A DNA stretch of 64,000 bases, taken from positions 1-64,000 of the forward strand of contig QAKV01000041.1 of the NCBI GenBank assembly GCA_003343625.1. Reading direction: 5' to 3'. The position numbers and the translations under genes are program-made. This document shows positions 8,466-18,300 of this stretch, one piece after another. Source of the DNA: Clostridiales bacterium (GTDB lineage Bacteria; Bacillota; Clostridia; Lachnospirales; Lachnospiraceae). Each line of letters starts with the position of its first letter. Positions within the stretch are counted from its first letter, which is position 1. The notes beneath the pieces are model-generated. The model saw nothing but the letters and a program-made list of their open reading frames with translations. It had not been told where the DNA came from and did not search any database.

Positions 8466-10232
8466 ATGACAAAGGCTTTGAAAATTTTCGGCATCAACGG
8501 GCCGCTGGTCTCCATTAAGGGACAGACGGACCTAAAGATGGGCGAAATGGTATACGTGGGCGGGGAAAAGCTGGTGGGCGAAGTGATCCGGCTGACCAAA
8601 GAAATGGCTACCATCCAGGTTTTTGAGGAGACTTCCGGCTTAAAGCCGGGGGAGACCATCCATCCCACCGGGGCGACCCTTTCCGTCACCCTGGCGCCCG
8701 GAATCGTGAGAAATATCTTCGACGGAATTGAGCGCCCCCTGACGGAAATCGCCAGGAAGTCCGGAACCTATATCGACAGGGGCTTTTCCATGGAATCCCT
8801 GGACACGCAGAAGAAGTGGGCCGCGAAGATGTGTGTCAGGCCCGGGGATTACGTGACGGGAGGGACGATTCTGGCGGAAGTGCCGGAAACCCCTGCCATT
8901 ACGCATAAAGTGATGGTTCCTCCCGGATTGGAAGGCAGGGTGGAAACCGTGGTTCCCGACGGGGAATACACTATCAACGATACCATCGTGACGATCATGC
9001 GCAGGGATGATTCCGTGGTCAGGCTGACGATGACCCAGAAATGGCCTATCCGCGTGGCCCGTCCGTCAGCGAAGCGTCATCCCGCGTCCCGCCCCCTGGT
9101 GACGGGACAGAGAATCCTGGACACTCTGTTCCCCATCGCCAAAGGCGGTACGGCGGCTATCCCCGGCGGGTTCGGCACCGGCAAGACGATGACTCAGCAC
9201 GCCATCGCAAAGTGGTCCGATGCGGATCTGATCGTCTATATCGGCTGCGGCGAGCGCGGCAACGAGATGACGGAAGTGCTGGAAGATTTCTCCAAACTGA
9301 TCGATCCGAAATCCGGCCGTCCCATGATGGATCGCACGGTGCTTATCGCCAATACGTCCAACATGCCCGTGGCGGCCAGAGAAGCGAGCATTTACACGGG
9401 GCTGACGTTGGCGGAATATTATCGTGATATGGGCTATCATGTGGCCATCATGGCGGATTCCACATCCCGGTGGGCGGAAGCGCTGCGCGAGCTCTCCGGC
9501 AGACTGGAGGAAATGCCCGCGGAAGAAGGGTTCCCGGCCTATCTGGCCAGCCGTCTGTCGGGCTTTTATGAGCGCGCCGGAATGGTGGAGAACTTAAACG
9601 GGACGGAAGGAAGCGTCACGATCATCGGAGCGGTTTCCCCCCAGGGAGGCGACTTTTCCGAACCCGTCACCCAGAATACGAAGCGGTTCGTGCGCTGCTT
9701 CTGGGGACTGGACAAAGGTCTGGCGTATGCCAGGCATTTCCCGGCCATCCACTGGCTCACCAGCTACAGCGAGTACCTGCCGGATCTGGCCAGCTGGTAT
9801 GCGGACAACGTGGGCTCCGATTTCATCGATGACAGAAATCAGCTGGTGGCGATCCTGAACCAGGAGAGCAGCCTGATGGAAATCGTCAAGCTGATCGGCA
9901 ACGACGTGCTGCCGGACGATCAGAAACTGACCTTGGAGATCGCCAGGGTGATCCGTCTGGGCTTTTTGCAGCAGAACGCTTTCCATCCTCAGGATACCTC
10001 CGTGCCTCTGATCAAACAGAAGAAGATGATGGAAACGATTCTGTACCTGTATCAGAAAGCGAAAGCTCTGGTTTCCATGGGGATGCCCATGTCGGTGCTC
10101 AAAGAGGATCCGATTTTCGACAGGGTGATTTCCATCAAATACGATGTGGAAAATGACCGTCTGGACAAATTCGACGATTATAAAAAGGCGATCGATCAGT
10201 TCTACGATAATGTCATCGCCCGGAACGCATAA
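8466..10232 (+). CDS. ntpA: V-type ATPase catalytic subunit A
   Basis: This 588-residue nucleotide-binding subunit matches full-length A subunits. The Walker A loop 'GGFGTGKT' lies near residues 234-241, followed by '[15 protein letters not shown]', with the catalytic Glu in the GER motif, and '[14 protein letters not shown]'. The non-homologous insertion characteristic of A versus F-type beta subunits precedes the P-loop (about residues 115-200). Three A and three B subunits form the hexameric head, where ATP hydrolysis or synthesis takes place at the A sites. AAAGGAGG lies upstream of ATG 8466. Confidence 0.97.
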   Translation: MTKALKIFGINGPLVSIKGQTDLKMGEMVYVGGEKLVGEVIRLTKEMATIQVFEETSGLKPGETIHPTGATLSVTLAPGIVRNIFDGIERPLTEIARKSGTYIDRGFSMESLDTQKKWAAKMCVRPGDYVTGGTILAEVPETPAITHKVMVPPGLEGRVETVVPDGEYTINDTIVTIMRRDDSVVRLTMTQKWPIRVARPSAKRHPASRPLVTGQRILDTLFPIAKGGTAAIPGGFGTGKTMTQHAIAKWSDADLIVYIGCGERGNEMTEVLEDFSKLIDPKSGRPMMDRTVLIANTSNMPVAAREASIYTGLTLAEYYRDMGYHVAIMADSTSRWAEALRELSGRLEEMPAEEGFPAYLASRLSGFYERAGMVENLNGTEGSVTIIGAVSPQGGDFSEPVTQNTKRFVRCFWGLDKGLAYARHFPAIHWLTSYSEYLPDLASWYADNVGSDFIDDRNQLVAILNQESSLMEIVKLIGNDVLPDDQKLTLEIARVIRLGFLQQNAFHPQDTSVPLIKQKKMMETILYLYQKAKALVSMGMPMSVLKEDPIFDRVISIKYDVENDRLDKFDDYKKAIDQFYDNVIARNA

Positions 10233-10243
10233 GGAGGGATAGC

Positions 10244-11638
10244 ATGGCAATAGAATATTTAGGCCTGAGTTCCGTCAACGGCCCCTTCGTCGTGCTGGAA
10301 GGGATTCGCGGCGCGGCCTATGATGAAATCGTTGAAATCGTGGCGGAAGGACGGGAGAAAAAACTGGGCCGCATCGTGGAGATCAACGACGATAAAGCGG
10401 TGGTGCAGGTATTCGAAGGAACGGAAAACCTGTCTTTGCATAACACCCATACCCGCCTGACCGGACATCCCATGGAGATCGGCCTGACCGGAGACCTGCT
10501 GGGCCGCACTTTCAACGGAATCGGCGAACCCATCGACAATCTGGGAGATGTGGTGGCGGAAAAGTATGCCGACGTCAACGGGAAGCCCTTAAACCCCGTG
10601 ACCCGGGAATATCCCCGTAACTATATCCGTACGGGGATTTCCGCCATCGACGGGCTGACCACTCTGATCCGCGGTCAGAAGCTGCCGATTTTTTCCGGAA
10701 ACGGCCTGCCCCACGATCAGCTGGCGGCGCAGATCGTCCGTCAGGCATCTCTGGGCGACGATTCCGATGAGCAGTTCGCTATCGTGTTCGCGGCCATGGG
10801 CGTCAAATACGATGTGGCGGAGTATTTCCGGCATACCTTTGCGGAAAGCGGCGTTTTCGACCACGTGGTGATGTTCCTGAACCTGGCCAACGATCCGGTG
10901 GTGGAGCGTCTGATCACCCCGAAGGTGGCGCTGACCGCAGCCGAATATCTGGCATTCGAAAAACATATGCACATCCTGGTCATCCTGACGGATATGACCT
11001 CCTTTGCGGAAGCCATGCGGGAAGTGTCCTCCAGCAAAGGGGAAATCCCGTCCAGAAAAGGATACCCGGGTTACCTGTATTCCGAACTGGCGACTCTCTA
11101 TGAGCGGGCCGGCATCGTGGAAGGGGTGGAAGGCTCCGTGACCCAGATCCCGATCCTGACCATGCCAAACGACGATATAACCCATCCGATTCCGGATCTG
11201 ACCGGTTACATTACGGAGGGGCAGATCGTTTTGGACCGCAGCTTAAACGGCCAGGGGATCTATCCCCCTATCAACGTGCTGCCCAGCCTTTCCCGCCTGA
11301 TGAAGGACGGCATCGGCGAAGGCTATACCAGGGCGGATCATCAGGCGGTGGCCAACCAGCTGTTTTCCTCCTATGCGAAAGTGGGGGATGCGCGGGCGCT
11401 GGCCAGCGTCATCGGCGAGGACGAGCTGTCCGCGCTGGATAAGAAATATCTGGAGTTCGGGAAGGCCTTCGAGAATACCTTTGTGGGCCAGGGCGAGGAG
11501 GAGAACCGGACGATCCTGCAGACGCTGGAAATCGGCTGGGATCTGCTTCGTATGCTTCCCAGGGAGGAGCTGGACCGAATCGATACCAAGATCCTGGATC
11601 AGTATTACGATGTCGCCCGGGACGAAAAACAGGCGTAA
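10244..11638 (+). CDS. ntpB: V-type ATPase subunit B
   Basis: This 464-residue non-catalytic partner of subunit A lacks a Walker A motif: the corresponding position reads '[15 protein letters not shown]', as is normal for B subunits. '[35 protein letters not shown]' is a diagnostic block. The gene begins 11 bp after subunit A with AAGGAGGG upstream, and is followed 12 bp later by subunit D. Confidence 0.97.
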   Translation: MAIEYLGLSSVNGPFVVLEGIRGAAYDEIVEIVAEGREKKLGRIVEINDDKAVVQVFEGTENLSLHNTHTRLTGHPMEIGLTGDLLGRTFNGIGEPIDNLGDVVAEKYADVNGKPLNPVTREYPRNYIRTGISAIDGLTTLIRGQKLPIFSGNGLPHDQLAAQIVRQASLGDDSDEQFAIVFAAMGVKYDVAEYFRHTFAESGVFDHVVMFLNLANDPVVERLITPKVALTAAEYLAFEKHMHILVILTDMTSFAEAMREVSSSKGEIPSRKGYPGYLYSELATLYERAGIVEGVEGSVTQIPILTMPNDDITHPIPDLTGYITEGQIVLDRSLNGQGIYPPINVLPSLSRLMKDGIGEGYTRADHQAVANQLFSSYAKVGDARALASVIGEDELSALDKKYLEFGKAFENTFVGQGEEENRTILQTLEIGWDLLRMLPREELDRIDTKILDQYYDVARDEKQA

Positions 11639-11650
11639 GGAGGCGTTTCT

Positions 11651-12268
11651 ATGGATCTCAACGCATTTCCTACCAAAGGCAATCTGATGCTGGCCAAAAA
11701 CTCCCTTGCCCTGGCCAAACAGGGGTATGAGCTGATGGACAAGAAGCGGAACATCCTGGTGCGGGAGCTGATGAACCTGATCGAGGAAGCCAAAACCATT
11801 CAGGCGGAGATCGACAGCACCTTCAGCCAGGCCTATCAGTCATTGCAGAAGGCGAACATCCAGACGGGTATCCATTACGTGCAGGAGATCGCCAGAGCGA
11901 TCCCCATAGAGGATTCCGTGCGCGTCAAAAGCCGCAGCATCATGGGAACCGAAATCCCGCTGGTGGAACACGAGGAAGAAAAAAGGCAGCCTTATTATGG
12001 TTTCTATAATTCCAGCGAATCTGTCGATGAGGCCAGAGAGGGATTTCTGAAGGTCAAAGAGCTGACCATTCGCCTGTCCATGGTGGAAAATTCCGCCTAC
12101 CGTCTGGCGGTCAATATCAGAAAGACTCAAAAGAGGGCGAACGCCCTGAAAAACATCACCATTCCCAGCTATACGGCGCTGGTCAAAAATATCAGCAACG
12201 CGTTGGAGGAAAAGGAAAGGGAGGAATTCACCCGCCTGAAGGTGATCAAACGGAATATGCAGAAATGA
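11651..12268 (+). CDS. ntpD: V-type ATPase subunit D
   Basis: This 205-residue protein has long N- and C-terminal helices that form the antiparallel coiled coil of the rotating central shaft. The 'PTKGNLMLAKNSLALAKQGYELMDKKRNILVRELM' start and the 'ENSAYRLAVNIRKTQKRANALKNI' C-terminal block are hallmarks of the subunit D family. It is the last ATPase gene and a terminator follows six bases after its stop codon. Confidence 0.95.
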   Translation: MDLNAFPTKGNLMLAKNSLALAKQGYELMDKKRNILVRELMNLIEEAKTIQAEIDSTFSQAYQSLQKANIQTGIHYVQEIARAIPIEDSVRVKSRSIMGTEIPLVEHEEEKRQPYYGFYNSSESVDEAREGFLKVKELTIRLSMVENSAYRLAVNIRKTQKRANALKNITIPSYTALVKNISNALEEKEREEFTRLKVIKRNMQK

Positions 12269-12273
12269 AAAAC

Positions 12274-12356
12274 GCCCCGGAGGTGGAAACAGTTCGCGCG
12301 CTGTCAGCGCAGCTGACAAGTCGTTTGTACGGTTTAGCCTCCCGGGCATTTTTTCA
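12274..12356. terminator. Terminator of the V-ATPase operon, shared with the convergent XRE gene
   Basis: GCCCCGGAGG (12274-12283) pairs with CCTCCCGGGC (about 12340-12349) with one mismatch, and the right arm is followed by ATTTTTTC on the plus strand. The loop holds further internal pairing. It separates the ATPase operon from the leftward XRE gene ending at 12360, so it probably serves both. Confidence 0.55.
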
Positions 12357-12359
12357 TTT

Positions 12360-12710
12360 CTATTTTTCTGCGTCGCGGTTTTGCGGATCGTGCTTTAAGA
12401 GCAGTTGCGCCTCCGCAATCAGCAATCGTTTCATTTCCGGCGAGAGGCGACCGTAATAGTACATCAGCCTTCCGGCCTGCTCGTCGGAAAAAGACGATAT
12501 ATAGTTGGGAATCTCGGTGTTCCCGAGGAGATAGTCGATGGAAACATCGAAATAATCAGCAAGTGAAATCAGGGTGGAAAAATCGGGCTCCCGGTAGTCG
12601 TTCGCATAACCGTTGAGCGTCGAGCTCGCGATATTGAGAGAGTCGGAGAGCTGGCGCTGGGTAAGATGATGTTCTGTCAGAAGCTGTTTGAGCCGTTGTC
12701 CAAAGGTCAT
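12360..12710 (-). CDS. XRE-family helix-turn-helix regulator
   Basis: In this 116-residue protein, residues about 6-62 form a Cro/CI-type helix-turn-helix ('LKQLLTEHHLTQRQLSDSLNIASSTLNGYANDYREPDFSTLISLADYFDVSIDYLLG'). The tail of about 50 residues ('SDEQAGRLMYYYGRLSPEMKRLLIAEAQLLLKHD') is helical and is common in regulators of phage-like or housekeeping circuits in Clostridia. AAAGGAGG lies upstream of ATG 12710, and a TTTCGCG/CGCGAAA dyad sits in its promoter region, consistent with autoregulation. Target genes are unknown. Confidence 0.88.
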   Translation of the reverse strand: MTFGQRLKQLLTEHHLTQRQLSDSLNIASSTLNGYANDYREPDFSTLISLADYFDVSIDYLLGNTEIPNYISSFSDEQAGRLMYYYGRLSPEMKRLLIAEAQLLLKHDPQNRDAEK

Positions 12711-12759
12711 GCCGTTTTGTCCTCCTTTTCAAGCTATACCCATTCTATATGATTTGAAT

Positions 12760-12784
12760 TTTCGCGTCCGCATAGTGCGCGAAA
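12760..12784 (-). promoter_or_regulatory. Candidate operator of the XRE regulator
   Basis: TTTCGCG (12760-12766) and CGCGAAA (12778-12784) form a perfect 7-bp dyad with an 11-bp spacer about 50 bp upstream of the XRE start, with a third half-site (TACGCGAAT) a little further right. Symmetric sites at this distance are typical for dimeric Cro/CI-type proteins. Assignment to this regulator is inference. Confidence 0.45.
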
Positions 12785-12889
12785 TGAATTATGAATACGC
12801 GAATGTGGATCAAAAACGAAGTGCAAAGGAATTTCCGGTTGACGAATTCACTAAAATATAATATTCTAACAATAGTTAGTTAATGCTAA

Positions 12890-12965
12890 TTAGCGGACGA
12901 CAAAGAAGTCCGCCTTTTCTTGCCCAGCGGGTTAGCGGACACTAACTTGCTGAAACTTTTATAAT
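12890..12965 (+). promoter_or_regulatory. Leader with competing hairpins upstream of the DUF2325-type gene
   Basis: GCGGAC (12893-12898) pairs with GTCCGC (12908-12913), followed by CTTTTCTT, which looks like a short terminator. The same GCGGAC recurs at 12935-12940 as part of an exact direct repeat TTAGCGGAC (12890-12898, 12932-12940), so the GTCCGC could pair with either copy. The second copy is also inside GTTAG/CTAAC (12931-12946). A TATAAT box (12960-12965) follows, suitable as -10 for the downstream gene. The rest of the 293-bp gap between the XRE and DUF2325 genes shows no gene. Confidence 0.4.
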
Positions 12966-13003
12966 CTGAGCCTCCTGACGGAGACAGAAAGGAACGGGAT
13001 CGT

Positions 13004-13291
13004 ATGAGTATTGTGATTGTTGGCGGTAATGAAGGAATGGCGGGTCAGTATGAAATGATCTGCAGGGAACATGGCTGCAGAGCCCGGGTATTCACAAAGG
13101 AGCACGGTTCTCTGAAAAAGAAGCTGGGATGTCCTGACCTGCTGATTCTGTTCATCGGAACGGTTTCCCATAAGATGGTGATCAGCGTTACACAGGAGGC
13201 GAAACGGAACCGCATCCCGGTCATGCGGGTTCATACCAGCAGCGCCAGCGCCCTGAGAGCTGCATTGCTGGAATGCGGCGCGGCGGTTTGA
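13004..13291 (+). CDS. DUF2325-type small protein
   Basis: The protein has 95 residues. The opening 'MSIVIVGGNEGMAGQYEMICREHGCRARVFTKEHG' and the later 'PDLLILFIGTVSHKMVISVTQEAKRNRIPVMRVHTSSASALRAAL' fit the DUF2325 family, a small Rossmann-like domain common in Firmicutes with no settled function. The pattern VGG...Y, a central hydrophobic strand ending in a Thr-x-His cluster (TVSH), and a Ser-rich C-terminus are kept. GAAAGGAACGGG lies ahead of ATG 13004. It is monocistronic as far as I can see. Confidence 0.75.
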   Translation: MSIVIVGGNEGMAGQYEMICREHGCRARVFTKEHGSLKKKLGCPDLLILFIGTVSHKMVISVTQEAKRNRIPVMRVHTSSASALRAALLECGAAV

Positions 13292-13341
13292 GATAGTTTC
13301 ATGAAAAAACAATTTCGTATCCACGGAACATATTCAGCATT

Positions 13342-13370
13342 TTGACAAAATTTGTCATTTGAATTACATA
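13342..13370 (+). promoter_or_regulatory. Palindrome and candidate promoter upstream of the LytTR regulator
   Basis: TGACAAA-A-TTTGTCA (13343-13357) is a perfect 15-nt palindrome. Its left half contains TTGACA (13342-13347), which with TACATA (13365-13370) 17 bp later makes a plausible sigma-A promoter, so a protein bound here would block the -35. The half-site TTTGTCA resembles the Spo0A box (TTTGTCGAA). No gene is present between 13292 and 13496. Confidence 0.45.
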
Positions 13371-13496
13371 TTGTAGCTATTTTCTCTCAAAAGCTCCGAT
13401 GTATGTTAATATAGGATTAGAAAAGAACGCAATATAAGTAACAAAGACGGAGTTCCTTCTTTGAAACGGTGTTGTGAACAGACAAGGGAGAAATTT

Positions 13497-14210
13497 ATGA
13501 GAAAAATCGCAATTTGTGACAGCTGCTGCGAGACGTTGGAAGCGATGAAAAACATGCTGACCGCGCAGTACGGGAAAGAGTTGCAGATCGCCACTTATCC
13601 GTCTGGGGAGGAGCTGTTGCGCACATGGCAAAAGGATGAACGCAAAAAAGCTGAAATTGTCGTCATGGAGGTCAGGAGCGAGGAGGAAAACGGGATTGGT
13701 GCCGCCCGGCAGGTACAGGATATTTTCGGAGATGTGAAGATGATCTTTTCCACGGGAGAGCTGGAGTGCGCCGAGGATATTTTCGAAGCAAATCCGGTCT
13801 ATCTGCTGGCGAAGCCGGTCAAGCAGGAAAAGCTTTATGAAGCTGTGGATCGGGCCATCGACCAGATCGAGGAGGGAGAGGCCGCTTCGGTGACTCTGAT
13901 TTCCAAAAGTTTTATCGCCCGGGTCAGGGCTGAGGATATCTGGTACGTGGAGAGCGAGCGTCGCGTTTTGACGGTGCACAGCAGGGAAGAGGATATCCGG
14001 GTGAACATGAAGCTGAGCGATCTGGAAGAACGGCTGCCGGAATTTTTTGTCCGGGTTCACCAGAGCTATCTGGTCAATATGAAGCAGATCCGCGTCTTTT
14101 CCGCGAAGGGAGTGGAGCTGGCGGACAGGCGCATTATTCCTGTCAGCAGGCCGAGATATGCGAAAGCGAAGGATATCTTCCTGCAGTTTTTAGGGGAAAA
14201 AGAAGAATAA
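13497..14210 (+). CDS. LytTR-family response regulator with Glu at the phospho-acceptor position
   Basis: This protein of about 237 residues has an N-terminal CheY-like domain (about 1-120) and a C-terminal LytTR DNA-binding domain (about 130-232: 'ISKSFIARVRAEDIWYVESERRVLTVHS...VHQSYLVNMKQIRVFSAKGVELADRRIIPVSRPRYAKAK'). At the end of the third strand the expected Asp is replaced: the sequence reads 'EIVVMEVRSEE'. The Lys of the receiver ('LLAKPV') is present. A Glu there can mimic phosphorylation, so the protein may be permanently active. The start is ATG 13497 with AGGGAG upstream. No histidine kinase is adjacent. Confidence 0.85.
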   Translation: MRKIAICDSCCETLEAMKNMLTAQYGKELQIATYPSGEELLRTWQKDERKKAEIVVMEVRSEEENGIGAARQVQDIFGDVKMIFSTGELECAEDIFEANPVYLLAKPVKQEKLYEAVDRAIDQIEEGEAASVTLISKSFIARVRAEDIWYVESERRVLTVHSREEDIRVNMKLSDLEERLPEFFVRVHQSYLVNMKQIRVFSAKGVELADRRIIPVSRPRYAKAKDIFLQFLGEKEE

Positions 14211-14266
14211 GGAAAGGGTTTCCTTCCGATACTAGAGAGCAGGAAAGAGAACGGAGGGAAACGAAT

Positions 14267-15343
14267 ATGAGCGATCAGGAAAAGAGAAGGGCGCCGGGAA
14301 AGAGAGCGATGTTCACCTGCGGGGAACAGAGCATAGAATTCCCGGCGCCCGTTTTTATCCGCTCCAGCGCAGCGGTAGTGGGAAAAAAAGAGGGCGAAGG
14401 TCCGCTGGGAGAACTGTTCGATATGGTTGGAGAGGACGATCTGTTCGGATCCAACACGTGGGAAGAAGCGGAGAGCAGCCTGCAGAGGGATGCGCTGCAT
14501 CTGGCGATGAAGAAGGCGGGAATGAACAACACGGATCTGCGTTATCTGTTCGCCGGAGATCTGCTGGGACAGAGCATTGCAACCAGCTTCGGGCTGGCCC
14601 AGTATGAACGCCCGCTGTTCGGATTGTACGGCGCCTGTTCCACCTGCGGCCTCTCCTTAAGTCTGGGAGCCATGGCGATCTGTGGAGGGTTTGCCGAATC
14701 CGTAGGCTGTGTGACCAGCAGCCACTTCGCCAGCGCGGAAAAGGAATTCCGCTTTCCTCTGGGATACGGAAATCAGCGCCCCCTTTCCGCCTCCTGGACG
14801 GTCACCGGCAGCGGCGCTTTCATCCTGAGCAGCAGCCCGGGGAAAGGCGCTCGCGGAATCATTACCGGAATTACTCCGGGGAGGATCGTGGACTTCGGCC
14901 TGAAGGACTCCATGAATATGGGCGCGTGTATGGCGCCGGCAGCGGCGGACAGCATTTTCGGTCATCTGGAGGACTTCGGGCGCAGCCCGGAAGATTATGA
15001 CCGAATTATCACAGGAGATTTGGGAAAAGTGGGGCAAAGAGCCCTCCTGGATCTTCTTTTGGCAAAGGGAATCGATATTTCACGGCAGCATATGGACTGC
15101 GGGATCGAAATCTATGACGGCAAAAAGCAGGATACCCATGCCGGCGGTTCAGGCTGTGGCTGTTCGGCTGCAGTTTTGTCGGCCTACGTTTTGAAGAAAG
15201 TGGAGGAAGGGGACTGGAAGCGGGTACTGTTCGTTCCCACCGGCGCACTGTTGTCTAAGACGAGCTTCAACGAAGGGAAGAACGTTCCGGGAATCGCCCA
15301 CTGTGTGGTGATCGAGCATGTGGACGCGGCCCGGAACGCATAA
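14267..15343 (+). CDS. spoVAD: Stage V sporulation protein AD
   Basis: This 358-residue thiolase-fold protein matches SpoVAD, which in spore formers binds dipicolinic acid and helps move it into the forespore. 'SIEFPAPVFIRSSAAVVGKKEGEGPLGELFD' and 'LYGACSTCGLSLSLGAMAICGGFAESVGCVTSSHFASAEKEFRFPLGYGNQRPLSASWTVTGSGA' (quoted in parts of the same run, residues about 22-170) are conserved blocks. It lies without spoVAC or spoVAE next to it, unlike the usual spoVA operon, so it may be an additional copy or a separated gene. GGAGGG precedes ATG 14267. Only 13 bp separate its stop from the converging GH94-type gene. Confidence 0.9.
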   Translation: MSDQEKRRAPGKRAMFTCGEQSIEFPAPVFIRSSAAVVGKKEGEGPLGELFDMVGEDDLFGSNTWEEAESSLQRDALHLAMKKAGMNNTDLRYLFAGDLLGQSIATSFGLAQYERPLFGLYGACSTCGLSLSLGAMAICGGFAESVGCVTSSHFASAEKEFRFPLGYGNQRPLSASWTVTGSGAFILSSSPGKGARGIITGITPGRIVDFGLKDSMNMGACMAPAAADSIFGHLEDFGRSPEDYDRIITGDLGKVGQRALLDLLLAKGIDISRQHMDCGIEIYDGKKQDTHAGGSGCGCSAAVLSAYVLKKVEEGDWKRVLFVPTGALLSKTSFNEGKNVPGIAHCVVIEHVDAARNA

Positions 15344-15356
15344 AACAGGTATGGAT

Positions 15357-18300
15357 TCAGCAGGGAATATAGATGTCTATCTGTTCCCCGCAGCGGTTGA
15401 ATTCCTGTATCGGGACTAGCAAACCGCCCTGGCGATAGGGATTTCGAAGAAGCAGCCCTGATAGCGTCTTCCCTTCTGTCACAGCGCAAAGACTGTATTC
15501 TGGAGACAGGTGATACTGAAATACTCGGATTTTCCCGAAACAGCGATATCGAAATCGGAGGCCGTCCAGGGATCGAGGAAGCTGGGGGTCGATGATAAGG
15601 CCGTCTTTGGAAAAGCGGATTCCCAGAATGTTCTCGATGAGCTGGCGCAGATAGATGCCAGGGCCGCTGGAATAGAGCCGCCACCCGCCGTTGACCCGGA
15701 TGGATCCGGTGCGGAGCAAATCAAAGGACCGTTCATACTCGTAACGGTCATGGAACGCGCCGTCCGAAGAACTGAAGTACAGATTGCTTTGCCGGATTCC
15801 CGCGTTGGGGACGGTGTGTCCGATGAGGATGGGATTTATGGAAAATAGCGATTCCCAGGCTTCTGCAGAATACCCCAGCTTAGCCATTGCTTCGATATAG
15901 CGAATGTGGGCGTGGGTATATTGCAGGCTGATTTCCCGTCCGACGTTGGCGGCCTGTTCGGCGCGGCGAAACAGGCAGCAAATACCTCCCTGATATCGGG
16001 CGGGACGGTCCATCAGTCGTACTCCGTCCGGAAATTTCAGGTGAGTTGCTATGATTTCAGCGTTATTTTGCGCCTGAGCGGGATTCACCAGTTCCGCTAT
16101 GATACTTCTGGTCATTGGAAGAAGCCTGTAGTGGATGCCGGTTTGGGAATCAAGAGGATGCAGCATGTAAGGATTGGCCTGTCCGGCCTGCCAGAAACCG
16201 GCGATCACCCCTCCGCGGATCAGATGCCGCTGAAAAGCCATCTTCAGGCGGTCTGCAAGAGAAGAGAACTTTGAGGACAGCGTTTCACAATTCTTCTGCC
16301 CGGCCAGCGCCTTATCCAGAGAGCGGAATGTCTGATAGGCCAGGGCGACGGTCCAGGAGCTGACCAGATTCTCTTTGAGAGTCTCCGAGGCGGGTTGAAG
16401 CGTATCATCCCAGTCCCCCCCTGCATAGGTAATGAGATCATTTCCCGGAAGAAGGCGGAATCGGATGATACAGGAAAGCGCCAGCTCGATATGGGACAGA
16501 ATGGAATCCCTGCATTCGGGATCATCTGCATATGCCACTTCTTCTGCGAGGAGATCGTAATCCCCCGTGGCTTCCAGATAATCCGCGACGCTCTTCAGTG
16601 GCCAGAAGATCACGTCGCCATGGCATTCACCGGCGGAATCGGAATAGCGATCGAACATAAACCACTGGGGCCATTCCTGCGTCGTCTTGCTCTGATGGGA
16701 AAAAATTCGAAGTAACGTATCCCGTGCCAGTTCGTAATGCTGAGTGGCCAGAAAAAATTCCATAGGGCCCTGACAGACGTCGCGAGTGCCCCAGGCGGCT
16801 CCGCCTGTCTGTTCCAGCCCATGGGGCATGGCGAAGTGTATCAGGGCATTGTGAGCATACCACCAGACGGTTTCATTCAGAATGGAAATCCGTTCGATAT
16901 GGTCCCCGATATCCAGGGAAAACTGCCGGATCAGCTCTTCATAATAGGACAGACAGATCAGTTTTTCTTTTTCGAATTCGGGATGTTCTGCACTCGCAGC
17001 GGCTGTTGGTTTCGTATCCAGATGTCCCCGGATCGTTACAGAAAAGCCGGAAACTCCGGAAAAAGACAACGACAGGCGATCGCCGTCCAGGGATTGTCCG
17101 CCGTCCAGAAATACGCCATCGCCCCATATCCAGGCGGGATGATCGGGGGATAAAACGTCGTAATGGAGTTGCGGATAAGCAGGAAAATGGCCATAAAAAC
17201 GGATGCCGTCCGGCAGCTGTTCGAAGGTGTAGTCGCCTGCATACTCCAGCGTGCCCATCACGACCTGGCCGGTTACGATAAAATCATAGGAAATGCGGTT
17301 GCAGCTGGTTACCGTCAGAAAAAGATCAGGGGATTGGGCTGCGGCATAAGCCGTTACGATCAGAGTATCTTGTTCGGTTTTATAAAACCATCTGGAATAG
17401 TTCATTCCCATTTCGTAGAGGCCGGGAAGGCACAACATATGGAATCGATTTTTCTGGCGGATGTAAATCCGCAGTCCGCTGTGTTTTTGTAAATTCAAAA
17501 AGCCCCGGGAGGAAGAGAACAACTTGTGCCGATCCGTGTTACCAACGGCCACGTGGCTGTGAAATACACCGAACATGTACTGGGTGGACGCGATCAAAGA
17601 ACTGCTGATCCGAGATGTATCCGGAGGAGTTATGAGGATCGTTCCATGAGGCCGAAGGGTTAAAAGCTCCTTTTCTTTGGTGACTACATGGGCGTGATCT
17701 GGAGTGAAGAAGGAAAAAAGTGCGTTTTCGCGGATTTCTTCCAGACTTCGGCGGGGAAAAAGAAAGTCGATTTCCTCCGCCGAAAAGGGAAGGGAAGAGA
17801 GCGGCTGGACGAATTCACCTTTGAGGCGAACCGATTTCAAAGGGAAAAAAACGCCGCAGTCTTCGCCAGCTTTCTCATGGATGCAGAAGATTTGTGCCTG
17901 CGGTTGCGGCGCCGTGACGGCATCTGGATGGTCGCGGAGAAACATGCCGTAAAACCCCACGGAAACTTCTCCGTTCAAATGGATCTTTTCAGTCTGCAGA
18001 GCGATATATGCGAATTCGTATTGCAGGACGGTATCTTCCAGGTCGCTTGAAAGCGCGGCCGGAGTTCCCGTTTCTTTGCAGGAGAGGCCGAAAAATTGAA
18101 GCCCGTCCGTGGAATAGTGGATCGCCCTGCAGCCGATTGCCCCCTGTTGTACATAGGGATTGCAGGAATGAGAAGGCAGATTTTGACGGGAACAGACGAC
18201 ATAACCATTGTCTTCCGAAAAGACGGAATGACCAAGATACTGGGAAGTATACAGTTCATTGGTATAGACAGCGGTTTCTGCACTGATGCCGAGATCCTGC

